NCBI GenBank assembly: GCA_913050205.1
Contig: CAJXAU010000081.1
Coordinates: forward strand, 1-7,078
Length of the DNA: 7,078 bases
Reading direction: 5' to 3'
Origin: an uncultured Verrucomicrobiota bacterium
Lineage (GTDB): Bacteria > Verrucomicrobiota > Verrucomicrobiia > Limisphaerales > UBA1096
Within the stretch, counting starts at the first letter, position 1. Each line of letters starts with the position of its first letter. The notes below the pieces were generated by a model. It had not been told where the DNA came from. It worked only from the letters and a program-made list of their open reading frames with translations, and made no database searches. Positions 1 through 6,057 of the stretch are shown here, piece by piece. The position numbers and the translations under genes are program-made.

Positions 1-34
1 CGACCCCCAATAACACGGGCAACAGTTTCATCAT
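1..34 (-). CDS. Possible 5' end of a secreted or membrane protein, cut by the window edge
   Basis: Reading leftwards from an ATG at 34 gives MMKLLPVLLGV and then the window ends. A methionine, a lysine and a run of hydrophobic residues is the usual opening of a signal peptide or first membrane segment. A second in-frame ATG lies at 55 and would add MTTNLND in front; I prefer 34 because it puts the lysine right at the N terminus. Neither start has a Shine-Dalgarno sequence, but no gene in this window has a good one. The candidate lies beyond the terminator of the receptor gene, so it would need its own promoter, which I cannot see. Only 11 codons are visible, so the product cannot be named and the gene itself could be spurious. 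Confidence 0.4.
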   Translation of the reverse strand, partial: MMKLLPVLLGV

Positions 35-100
35 GTCGTTCAAGTTTGTTGTCATCGGTTGGCCAAGTGCGGTCGGCGAAGGCTAGCACGTTAACAAATG

Positions 101-130
101 AAAAAAAAGGCCACCCCTTTTGGGACGGCC
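101..130 (-). terminator. Rho-independent terminator of the TonB-dependent receptor gene
   Basis: Read on the minus strand, GGCCGTCCC and GGGGTGGCC pair as a 9-base stem (two G-U pairs) around an AAAA loop, followed at once by eight U residues (108-101). It lies about 60 bases after the receptor stop codon. The other strand has no comparable T tract, so it acts in one direction. Confidence 0.9.
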
Positions 131-192
131 CATTTGAAATCAGAAATGTCGGTCGTACGTGCCTGAACGACCATCACCGGAGGAACTGATCA

Positions 193-2502
193 TCAAAACT
201 GTGACTCGATACCGAAGAGCAACTGCTGTGGCATGCCCGGGCGTGCGCCCTGCGGCAGACGCCCCACAACGTACTCTTCATCGAACAAGTTACGCGCGGT
301 AGCGAACACGTTGGTCGAGTCGGACACGTCGTAGCGAACCGTCAGGTCAGCGACGACGTAGCTGTCGATCTCCCCGTAGCGGGAGTCGTACTTGCCGGCG
401 TAGTTGTACGGGCCGGACCCGTTTGCACCGGAAGCGCTGGACTCACCCACGTAGGTGCCGTCCAGGTTGATCCGGTACTTGCCGGTGGCCAAGCCGATGC
501 CGGCGTGCATCTGAAACTCAGGGATGTACGGCACCTCGTTACCCGCCTTCGCACCACTGAAAATGCTTTCGCCGTCAGCCGAACTGGCACCGCTCTCAAA
601 CTCAGCCTCAGTCCAGGTCAAGCCCAGTGTAACAGGCAGGCTGTAGTTTGCACCGGCAACCACACCGAAGTCGTAACCGAACTGCAACTCAAGACCGACT
701 GCCGAAATTTCACCGTCATTCGGACCGTTGTCCGTGACTACGGTTTCGCCGCCCTCGAACTCTTCAAAGCCGGTTCCAAGATTATCCGGTACGATAAAGT
801 CCTGAAGGTCGGAGTAAAACAATGCACCAGTGCTCACAAAGGCATCATTTTGGTAGCGATAACCCAACTCGTAGCTCATGGAGCTTTCCTCATCGAGCGA
901 CTCGCCGCTGCGAATGTAAGAACGTGGCCCCGGAAGCGAGGCGCCGTGATATGCCCCGGCGAACAGGTTCAAGTTGGCCGATGCATCGTAGGACAAGCCC
1001 ACGCCTCCAGTGACGACGTCCATGTCACCACTGCCACCCGCCGGGGATTTGTCCGTGGTACGGGTGTTTTGATCGTAGCTAAAATCCAGTGTCTCAAAAC
1101 GAATACCGGGGATGACGGAGAGCTTGTCGTTGATCGCGATGCGGTCCTCAATGTAGACGGACAGGGCGTCAGTTGACTGAAGACGGTCCCCCGCCTTGCC
1201 GCTCGGTGCATCAGGGCCGTTGGAGGACCAACCGCCGTGTGCGTCCTGATCGTACTTGTGGTACCACTGATAGCGATCAATGTCGTCGTTGTGAAAACGA
1301 ATCCCAAATTGCAATTGGTTCTCGAGTGAACCCAGCGCCAGATCGTAGTTGAGAATGGACTCGATGCCTTGCGCGGAGTAGTCGCGGTTGTTGGCCTTTA
1401 GCCGGATGTGACCGGCGCTCTCCCCCCTTATGACACTGAGATATTCCGCATCGTTCCAAACCTTGTACGCGCTCTGGCCCGCACTGCCGTCGGCAGCGGT
1501 GCCCACCTTGTCCAGCTTGAACCAGTTGCGATGGAACTTGGAAAAGTAGGCGGTGGTCTTTAACGAGGCGTTGTTGCCAATCTCCACAAAGTGACGGAGA
1601 TAACCGCGTGAAGCGTAGGTATTGATCTCGTCATTTCGGGAGGCCGCGTAACGCTGATTCGGGTTGGCGCTGAAATCTTCATCCGTTAAGCCAAGATAGG
1701 TTTCGTTTGCATCGAAGTCGGTGCTGCCCAGTTTCAACTCAAACGACTGGTAGTTCGCTGTGTTCGGCTCCCAGGACAATTTGACCATCGGCTCGCTGCG
1801 GGTAAACCCGGTGTCGCCGTTGGCTCCCTGCAATTCCTTAAAACCATCGGTGGTTCGGTAGTATCCCTCGACGAGGTACCCAACACGGCCGGCACCGGTT
1901 TCCTTTTTGCCGCCATGGTAGACGTGGCTCACCATCTCATCGAATTCACCGTAATACACCTTCGAGTAAGTGGTTACCTCTTCCGGGATCGAGGTGGAAA
2001 GGTAGTTGATCGCACCGCCGGTGGTGTGCGGGCCGTACTTCACTTGGCTGGATCCCTTGATGACCTCCAGTCCGCTCATGCGCTCCAGCGTGGGGCTGTA
2101 GTAGGCGGACGGCGAGGAGTACGGTGCGGGCGCGGCGAGGATGCCGTCCTCCATGACAGTGACCTTTGAACTGCGCCCCATGTCGATGCCACGCAGGCTG
2201 ATATTCGGGAAGTTGCCGTAGCCATCTTCCGGGCGAACATATACACCGGGCACACGACGTAGAGCGGAGTTGATGTCACTGATCGAATGAACACGCAGAT
2301 CATCGATATCCAGATAGGTTGCCGAACCCGTGATCTGGTTTACGCCCTCCTTGGAGCCGACGATGGCACCACTTACCAATACAGGATCCAGTTCATCGGT
2401 GGCCTCTTGAGCTATGCCGGTAGCTGCACCGACCGAACAAATACCGGCAACCAAGGCCGGAATCGGGTTTTTGAGTTTGCGACTCTTTCTCACTTTAAAC
2501 AC
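193..2502 (-). CDS. TonB-dependent outer-membrane receptor, FecA-like (ferric dicitrate/siderophore type)
   Basis: Outer-membrane receptor that would import an iron chelate using energy passed on by TonB-ExbBD. About 769 residues from the chosen start. A basic N terminus and hydrophobic stretch ending near GIAQ (residues 29-32) form the signal peptide. A TonB-box-like LDPVLVSG lies at about 38-45. The plug domain covers about 55-175, with LRRVPGVYV, SLRGIDMGRSSKVTVMEDG, APAPYSSPSAYY and VIKGSSQVKYGPHTTGGAIN, wording typical of the FecA group. The rest is a 22-strand-type barrel with the conserved NLFDEEYVVGR and a terminal Phe. There is no N-terminal signalling domain, so a FecIR-style surface relay is not expected. 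The start is uncertain: GTG 2502 has a weak GAGCGG 9 bases upstream and GTG 2493 is equally possible. A TTG at 2556 lies inside the promoter/operator region and is rejected. The substrate is inferred from family resemblance only. Confidence 0.93.
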   Translation of the reverse strand: MFKVRKSRKLKNPIPALVAGICSVGAATGIAQEATDELDPVLVSGAIVGSKEGVNQITGSATYLDIDDLRVHSISDINSALRRVPGVYVRPEDGYGNFPNISLRGIDMGRSSKVTVMEDGILAAPAPYSSPSAYYSPTLERMSGLEVIKGSSQVKYGPHTTGGAINYLSTSIPEEVTTYSKVYYGEFDEMVSHVYHGGKKETGAGRVGYLVEGYYRTTDGFKELQGANGDTGFTRSEPMVKLSWEPNTANYQSFELKLGSTDFDANETYLGLTDEDFSANPNQRYAASRNDEINTYASRGYLRHFVEIGNNASLKTTAYFSKFHRNWFKLDKVGTAADGSAGQSAYKVWNDAEYLSVIRGESAGHIRLKANNRDYSAQGIESILNYDLALGSLENQLQFGIRFHNDDIDRYQWYHKYDQDAHGGWSSNGPDAPSGKAGDRLQSTDALSVYIEDRIAINDKLSVIPGIRFETLDFSYDQNTRTTDKSPAGGSGDMDVVTGGVGLSYDASANLNLFAGAYHGASLPGPRSYIRSGESLDEESSMSYELGYRYQNDAFVSTGALFYSDLQDFIVPDNLGTGFEEFEGGETVVTDNGPNDGEISAVGLELQFGYDFGVVAGANYSLPVTLGLTWTEAEFESGASSADGESIFSGAKAGNEVPYIPEFQMHAGIGLATGKYRINLDGTYVGESSASGANGSGPYNYAGKYDSRYGEIDSYVVADLTVRYDVSDSTNVFATARNLFDEEYVVGRLPQGARPGMPQQLLFGIESQF

Positions 2503-2536
2503 AACATTAAACCGCTCATCAAAAGCGGCGGCGCAG

Positions 2537-2565
2537 ACAATGAGATTCAATTTCAATTACGTCAA
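2537..2565 (-). promoter_or_regulatory. Putative sigma-70-type promoter of the receptor gene
   Basis: On the minus strand TTGACG (2565-2560) is a near-perfect -35 element. At 17 bases it is followed by CATTGT (2542-2537), a poor -10 that matches three of six consensus positions. Transcription would begin near 2530, leaving a leader of roughly 30 bases before GTG 2502. The Fur-like site at 2541-2555 fills the spacer and overlaps the -10, as expected for a repressor site. The match is partial, and in a non-proteobacterium the consensus may differ. Confidence 0.4.
2541..2555 (-). promoter_or_regulatory. Fur-box-like operator, promoter-proximal
   Basis: Minus strand TGAAATTGAATCTCA is a 7-1-7 inverted repeat (TGAAATT / TGAGATT when folded) and matches the Fur consensus TGATAATNATTATCA at 10 of 14 specified positions by eye. 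It lies between the -35 and -10 of the putative receptor promoter, so iron-loaded Fur bound here would block RNA polymerase. Position and target gene (an iron-type receptor) support the call. I have not seen a Fur gene in this window, and AT-rich sequence can mimic such boxes. Confidence 0.45.
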
Positions 2566-2573
2566 CTTAAAAA

Positions 2574-2588
2574 TGCAATTGAATCTCA
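2574..2588 (-). promoter_or_regulatory. Second, weaker Fur-box-like site
   Basis: Minus strand TGAGATTCAATTGCA matches the same 15-base consensus at about 9 of 14 positions. Its centre is 33 bases (about three helical turns) from the centre of the proximal site, so proteins bound at both would face the same side of the DNA. It lies just upstream of the -35 element and starts about 16 bases after the end of the hydrolase gene. Confidence 0.33.
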
Positions 2589-2604
2589 TTTTCTTGATTG
2601 TTGC

Positions 2605-4692
2605 TTATTTTATAGGTTTTTTGAGGATCACCTGAGCGAACCGAGTGATTTCTTTTCCGCTCAAGGCTCGATTGAAGTAGGCTATTTCGTCGAGTTTTCC
2701 ATGAAAATCGAGATTACCCTCGCTGGATCCCCCAAAGACGAATCGCCTCGTTTCGGTATTATTTTCGTAGTGTGAAGAGGACGGCTCGTTTAACACACGC
2801 TCGCCATTCAACCAAAGTTCGTATCGGTTCGGACGAATCACCACCGTCACGAGATGCCATTTTCTTGGCTCAACCGTTCGCAACGCAACCTTCCCCGGTA
2901 TCAGGGTCAACACAGGGTCACTTCCTTCTTTGAAATTGGCCAGTTGCAGATGCACCTTGTCCCAATCAGCCACGATATTTTCAACGGAAGTAGTCTTGTT
3001 AATCATGCCGTTCCACATCCAAAACTGAACGGAGAAAGATTTACTCGCGGGGACATTTAATTCGACCCTCCCGCCGGCAAAGTGAGCCGCCCGTGACGAG
3101 TGATCCTCGCCCGTCTTCGGGTCATGCATCCCCGGCAAATGTCTGCCCACTCCTCCACGCACACGGCCATGGTTACCGTTTCCGGATGAGTCCTTTGCGA
3201 TGCTGCCACCCTGTTCGCCAAGTCGCCAGTAGCCTACCGGCTTGGCCTTGAGTACCGCCGCTGAGTAGGCCGTTTGTGGCTCGGCGAATCGTTTACGTTT
3301 TTTACCCGATACCTGCTCCAGCAATCGCGTGACTTCTTCGACGATGCGCGTTTCCGCATTTACCTCGAGCCCTGCCGTGCGTGCCGGCCAGGTCGTATAG
3401 CCTCCCAAAATGTGCTGCTCCGTCGGCGGTATGTATCCGCTCGCCCCGTTGGCCAAGCTGACGTTGAACGTCAGCGGCAGCGGGCTCGCCGACTTGAGTT
3501 TCAGCCCAGTCAATCCGTAAACTTCACAGGGGATCGCCGTCATGCCGAGATCACCCACACGAACGGCTTGCAGCGGTACCGTCTCAAGCGGATTCCGGGA
3601 GATCCAGACTGCCTGTTCGGCATACACTTCCGGTCGGTTTCGGGGACGCCGCCCCTCCATCTTGGCCAGCAAGTCGTTGGCCCATTTCAGACGGGCGGCA
3701 TCCGGCGTGCGCCGATACAGTTCGATGCGGGACTCGGCAAAGCCAAGCGGCACCTCAGTCGTATGCTCAAGCTTGGCCAAGCGTTGAGTGACCAACTCAA
3801 TCAGTTTGCCCACGTACTCGTGCATCGACCATGACTGCGCCTTGGGCAGGCTGTAGTCGCCCCACCACAGGTCACCACTCGTACCCTGCGACATGATACC
3901 CACAAACGACGATTCGCCCTTGGCCAAGCGCTTGGCCAAGCCCTCGGAGAACGCCCCGGCAAAATCAGCAGACAGTCCGTTGTGCCCGGAAAAATAATGC
4001 ATCGAAAAATTGGCCAGCACCGACATCGGCTGTCCATCCGCCGTTTGCACACTCAGAAAACTCAACCAAGGGTCATCCGGCCCGGTCGGCCCCACGGCGT
4101 TGGAGTTACGATAGCCGGGGTGCATGTTTGCGCGTACAGTTTTCCCGCCGAACGGATCGGTCAATTCGTGACCGCGAAGATACGACCATCGCCGGCAGGC
4201 GGTGTACTCCGCCGCATCCACCCTGCCCCACGCCGCCTTGGCCGGCTGCAGGGTGGCGTTGGCGTCTATGATGGACTTGGCAAGCTTGGCCGGGAGAAAT
4301 TTTCGATAGCGCGGGTCGGCCCTGGTCCCGAGACAGTAATTCATAGCGCTTGGTGCACTGTGCGCATGGGTGGCCGAGATCAGGATGCGATCTACCGGGA
4401 TACCGGTCTTGTCCGAAGCAAGGCGCTTGGCCTCGTCGCACAAATCCATCGGCACCATGCAACTGTCCACCACCACGATGGCCAAACGCGTCACGCGATC
4501 ATCCAGCACGAGACACCGCGCATGCAGGGGGTCTTTCACCTTGTTGTCGGTGGCTTCAAGAAAACCGCCATTGCGGATCACCGGCAACACCGGTGGCGTG
4601 ACGTCCACCTTTGCCGCGCCAGCGCGCAACTCCGCACGGGCACTCGTAACGCCTGCCAAACAAAACAGGAGGATCAAATAAATAGGTTTCAT
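2605..4692 (-). CDS. Secreted neutral/alkaline ceramidase-family hydrolase with C-terminal LamG-like domain
   Basis: 695 residues. The signal peptide is 1-20, cut after SARA. The neutral/alkaline non-lysosomal ceramidase N-terminal domain (Ceramidase_alk type) runs about 22-462: GAAKVDVTPP at the start, ATHAHSAPS (His109, His111) and NFSMHYFSG (His232) as zinc-site histidines, and IPCE (Glu390) and SGYIPP (Tyr420) as likely further ligands. Family enzymes cut the amide bond of ceramide outside the cytoplasm. Here the loop with the catalytic serine (GDVSPN in animal enzymes) reads SGDLWW, so the nucleophile position appears to be Trp276 and the true substrate is open. A basic linker (KKRKR, 464-468) leads into a concanavalin/LamG-like domain from about 475 (VGYWRLGE, DSSGNGNHG, LDEIAYFNRALSGKEI) in place of the usual Ig-like tail; such domains often bind carbohydrate. 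The start is fixed by the ATGA overlap with the upstream gene. No terminator follows. Confidence 0.88.
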   Translation of the reverse strand: MKPIYLILLFCLAGVTSARAELRAGAAKVDVTPPVLPVIRNGGFLEATDNKVKDPLHARCLVLDDRVTRLAIVVVDSCMVPMDLCDEAKRLASDKTGIPVDRILISATHAHSAPSAMNYCLGTRADPRYRKFLPAKLAKSIIDANATLQPAKAAWGRVDAAEYTACRRWSYLRGHELTDPFGGKTVRANMHPGYRNSNAVGPTGPDDPWLSFLSVQTADGQPMSVLANFSMHYFSGHNGLSADFAGAFSEGLAKRLAKGESSFVGIMSQGTSGDLWWGDYSLPKAQSWSMHEYVGKLIELVTQRLAKLEHTTEVPLGFAESRIELYRRTPDAARLKWANDLLAKMEGRRPRNRPEVYAEQAVWISRNPLETVPLQAVRVGDLGMTAIPCEVYGLTGLKLKSASPLPLTFNVSLANGASGYIPPTEQHILGGYTTWPARTAGLEVNAETRIVEEVTRLLEQVSGKKRKRFAEPQTAYSAAVLKAKPVGYWRLGEQGGSIAKDSSGNGNHGRVRGGVGRHLPGMHDPKTGEDHSSRAAHFAGGRVELNVPASKSFSVQFWMWNGMINKTTSVENIVADWDKVHLQLANFKEGSDPVLTLIPGKVALRTVEPRKWHLVTVVIRPNRYELWLNGERVLNEPSSSHYENNTETRRFVFGGSSEGNLDFHGKLDEIAYFNRALSGKEITRFAQVILKKPIK
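3919..3940. repeat. Perfect 22-base palindrome inside the hydrolase gene
   Basis: CTTGGCCAAGC followed by its exact reverse complement, with no spacer; it also contains CTTGGCCAAG twice as a direct repeat. It encodes part of GLAKRLAKG. A repeated Leu-Ala-Lys read with a fixed codon choice (TTG GCC AAG) would produce it without any DNA-level function. Confidence 0.8.
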
Positions 4693-5273
4693 TGTTGTTG
4701 GTTTCGGCCAAGCCATGCTTTCGTTTCCGGTTTGAGCCAAAAAATGAGAATTGGGATACAGACTGGCAAACAGCAACCGGTCAACCCGATCCCGATGGAG
4801 AAAAAACCAAGCACCCAATGCCAACGGCGATATGTCATGAAACAGCAGGCCAAATAAAAGAACCCCAGCGGAAGTCCCACCACCAAAAAGACCCAGGCCA
4901 TAACAATCAATTCCATCTCCTCCTCAGGCGATGAAAAATCCAGATCAATCGATTTCACCCACCAAAAAAATCCAGCCAGCCCAAAATACATCAACACCGT
5001 CAATGCGTTGTAGATGCGATACCACAGTATGACGCCGGGGGCTTTTTCCGGCACGGGGATCGGTGCCGCCGGTGGTATCGAATCTGGAATCCCGAATTGC
5101 TCGTACGTTGAAAGCGAACGCCACTCCGATTCGCCAACCGGACGAATCTTCGACCGAGCCTCGAGCCGATGCTCAGCATGCCAGTGCCGAATCGTTTCCT
5201 CAGATTCCGGGCCGTAGACGTTCCCATCATTGCCTAGGACTTCGAACTGTTTTTGCGGATCAGCAGGTTCCAT
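4689..5273 (-). CDS. GYF_2-domain membrane protein
   Basis: 194 residues. A GYF_2-like (formerly DUF4339) domain occupies about 8-56, with the pattern FEVLGNDGNVYGP, then RHWHAEHRLEARSKIRPVGESEWRSL. Such domains are thought to be cytoplasmic protein-interaction modules next to membrane segments. A Pro-rich linker (66-79) follows, then three hydrophobic stretches at about 82-106, 121-145 and 151-180. The last is long and Cys-rich (TGCCLPVC) and could be a hairpin. The tail FWLKPETKAWLG is like other small verrucomicrobial membrane proteins I recall. The start is ATG 5273, because a TAA lies in frame just upstream and no alternative start codon is seen between; there is no Shine-Dalgarno. Its TGA overlaps the ATG of the hydrolase gene by four bases, so the two are almost certainly co-translated. 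A role in placing, exporting or regulating the hydrolase is possible but is inference. Confidence 0.82.
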   Translation of the reverse strand: MEPADPQKQFEVLGNDGNVYGPESEETIRHWHAEHRLEARSKIRPVGESEWRSLSTYEQFGIPDSIPPAAPIPVPEKAPGVILWYRIYNALTVLMYFGLAGFFWWVKSIDLDFSSPEEEMELIVMAWVFLVVGLPLGFFYLACCFMTYRRWHWVLGFFSIGIGLTGCCLPVCIPILIFWLKPETKAWLGRNQQQ

Positions 5274-5486
5274 TGGAATGCCGCGAACTTATCCGCCCTC
5301 CCAATCCGGAGCAAGCCGACGCTCGTCACTTCGTAGTTTTCTGTTCTCGACGGAATGACAACGCTTCGGTTTAAACCCACCCAGTTTTTTGTACCCCCAA
5401 GGCTTTTCGAATTGACCACTCTCCCGCGCAAGTCTAAGCTGATCGCGCATTCCACTTGTGGATTTAAACGTAAACAAACCTATACA
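5274..5486. other. Divergent intergenic region between the GYF_2 and DUF5069 genes
   Basis: A 213-base gap between two genes reading away from each other, so it should hold both promoters. The palindrome GGTTTAAACC (5369-5378) lies near the middle and TTTAAACG recurs at about 5463; either could be a regulator site, but both are short. I see no convincing promoter for the minus-strand gene. A possible ATG at 5355 would extend the DUF5069 protein by 44 residues, but the extension is low-quality sequence without family resemblance. Confidence 0.6.
5412..5440 (+). promoter_or_regulatory. Possible promoter of the DUF5069 gene
   Basis: TTGACC (5412-5417) is a good -35 match. At 17 bases spacing TAAGCT (5435-5440) matches only three of six -10 positions. 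This would leave a leader of about 40 bases before ATG 5487. Weak support, listed because it is the best candidate in the gap. Confidence 0.25.
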
Positions 5487-5927
5487 ATGAGTGATAAAAT
5501 TGTTCCCCTGATTAGTTCGGGCACCAAAGGCCCACTGGGCGTGTTGCACCTGCCGCGTCTTTGGCAGAAAGTTTCCCTCGAGGCAGCCGGCAAAATCGCC
5601 GACGGCTACCCGGGAATCGGTGCCGGCTACGACTCGATGGTCATCGACGGCCTCGGCCTGAACGCCGACGCGGTTCGTGACTACATCGCCAGCCAAAAAC
5701 CGACCTACCCGCAGTTCGAGGCATGGATTCAGTCTCAGGAAGGTGCCAAGCTCGACGCCGACTCTGTCGGTGCGTTGAACGCCGCCATCGAAGGCTACAA
5801 CCACGACGACGCCACCCGCCAAGGCATCCTCAGCGCCAACGGCCTGCAGGACGGCGATCCGAAGGACGCTATCAACCTGAACAACCTCGACGACTGGCTG
5901 GAATTCCACGCCGCCGTCATCGCCTGA
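5487..5927 (+). CDS. DUF5069 domain-containing protein
   Basis: 146 residues, soluble, with no signal peptide or membrane segment, so probably cytoplasmic. I recognise the DUF5069 pattern: LGVLHLPRLWQKVSLEAAGKIADGYP (about 17-42), DGLGLNADAVRDYI, then KPTYPQFEAWI (about 71-81), and a second half with LNAAIEGYNHDD and a DAINLNNLDDWLEFH motif near the end. The family is common in Verrucomicrobiota and Planctomycetota and has no known function that I can state. The reading frame is open back to 5355, but the protein is taken to start at ATG 5487 (MSDKIVPLISSG) because that is where the family-like sequence begins. No Shine-Dalgarno is seen; the upstream stretch is A/C-rich. It stands alone, with a divergent gap before it and a terminator 21 bases after it. 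The coding sequence is rich in C-ending codons, which may mean strong expression. Confidence 0.9.
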   Translation: MSDKIVPLISSGTKGPLGVLHLPRLWQKVSLEAAGKIADGYPGIGAGYDSMVIDGLGLNADAVRDYIASQKPTYPQFEAWIQSQEGAKLDADSVGALNAAIEGYNHDDATRQGILSANGLQDGDPKDAINLNNLDDWLEFHAAVIA

Positions 5928-5947
5928 TCGCAGGCTAGCATTTCGAG

Positions 5948-5975
5948 ACCGCGGCCCTTGGGTCGCGGTTTTTTT
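5948..5975 (+). terminator. Rho-independent terminator of the DUF5069 gene
   Basis: ACCGCGGCC (5948-5956) pairs with GGTCGCGGT (5961-5969) around a CTTG loop, with one G-U pair, and runs into seven T residues (5969-5975). It starts 21 bases after the stop codon. Confidence 0.92.
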
Positions 5976-6057
5976 GTTGTACCACACACCAGAGACCGGT
6001 ACTTTGCCTGCGTTCCCGACGTAAAAACAGTACGGAATCATCCGGTCCCCAAAATTT

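Larger units (their letters stand above)
2539..2590. repeat. Perfect 14-base inverted repeat in the hydrolase-receptor gap
   Basis: AATGAGATTCAATT (2539-2552) and AATTGAATCTCATT (2577-2590) are exact reverse complements, separated by 24 bases. The arms are AT-rich and no U tract follows on the minus strand, so it does not look like an intrinsic terminator for the hydrolase gene. Each arm is the core of one of the two Fur-like sites, which gives the simplest explanation: paired operator sites in opposite orientation. Confidence 0.8.

Noticed and set aside
65..73. AAGTGCGGT, identical to the Haemophilus DNA uptake core
   Set aside because: Only one copy was noticed; a given 9-mer is expected by chance in a few per cent of windows this size, and nothing else suggests Pasteurellaceae.
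505..1176. 223-residue plus-strand open frame
   Set aside because: It lies entirely opposite the well-supported receptor gene and has no recognisable domain.
2503..2556. N-terminal extension of the receptor to a TTG start at 2556
   Set aside because: The start would lie inside the inverted repeat and between the promoter elements, has no ribosome-binding site, and puts 18 unneeded residues before a good signal peptide.
2539..2590. Inverted repeat as a terminator for the hydrolase gene
   Set aside because: The stem is AT-rich with a 24-base loop and no U tract follows on the minus strand.
2287..2775. 162-residue plus-strand open frame across the hydrolase-receptor gap
   Set aside because: It overlaps the ends of two solid minus-strand genes and the operator region, with no domain or start signal.
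4693..4824. N-terminal extension of the hydrolase to 4824
   Set aside because: It would overlap the GYF_2 gene by over 130 bases and bury the signal peptide; the ATG at 4692 gives a clean signal peptide and an ATGA junction.
3982..4857. 291-residue plus-strand open frame
   Set aside because: It lies opposite the hydrolase and GYF_2 genes, has low-complexity Arg/His/Pro-rich composition and no family resemblance; it is a shadow of GC-rich coding DNA.
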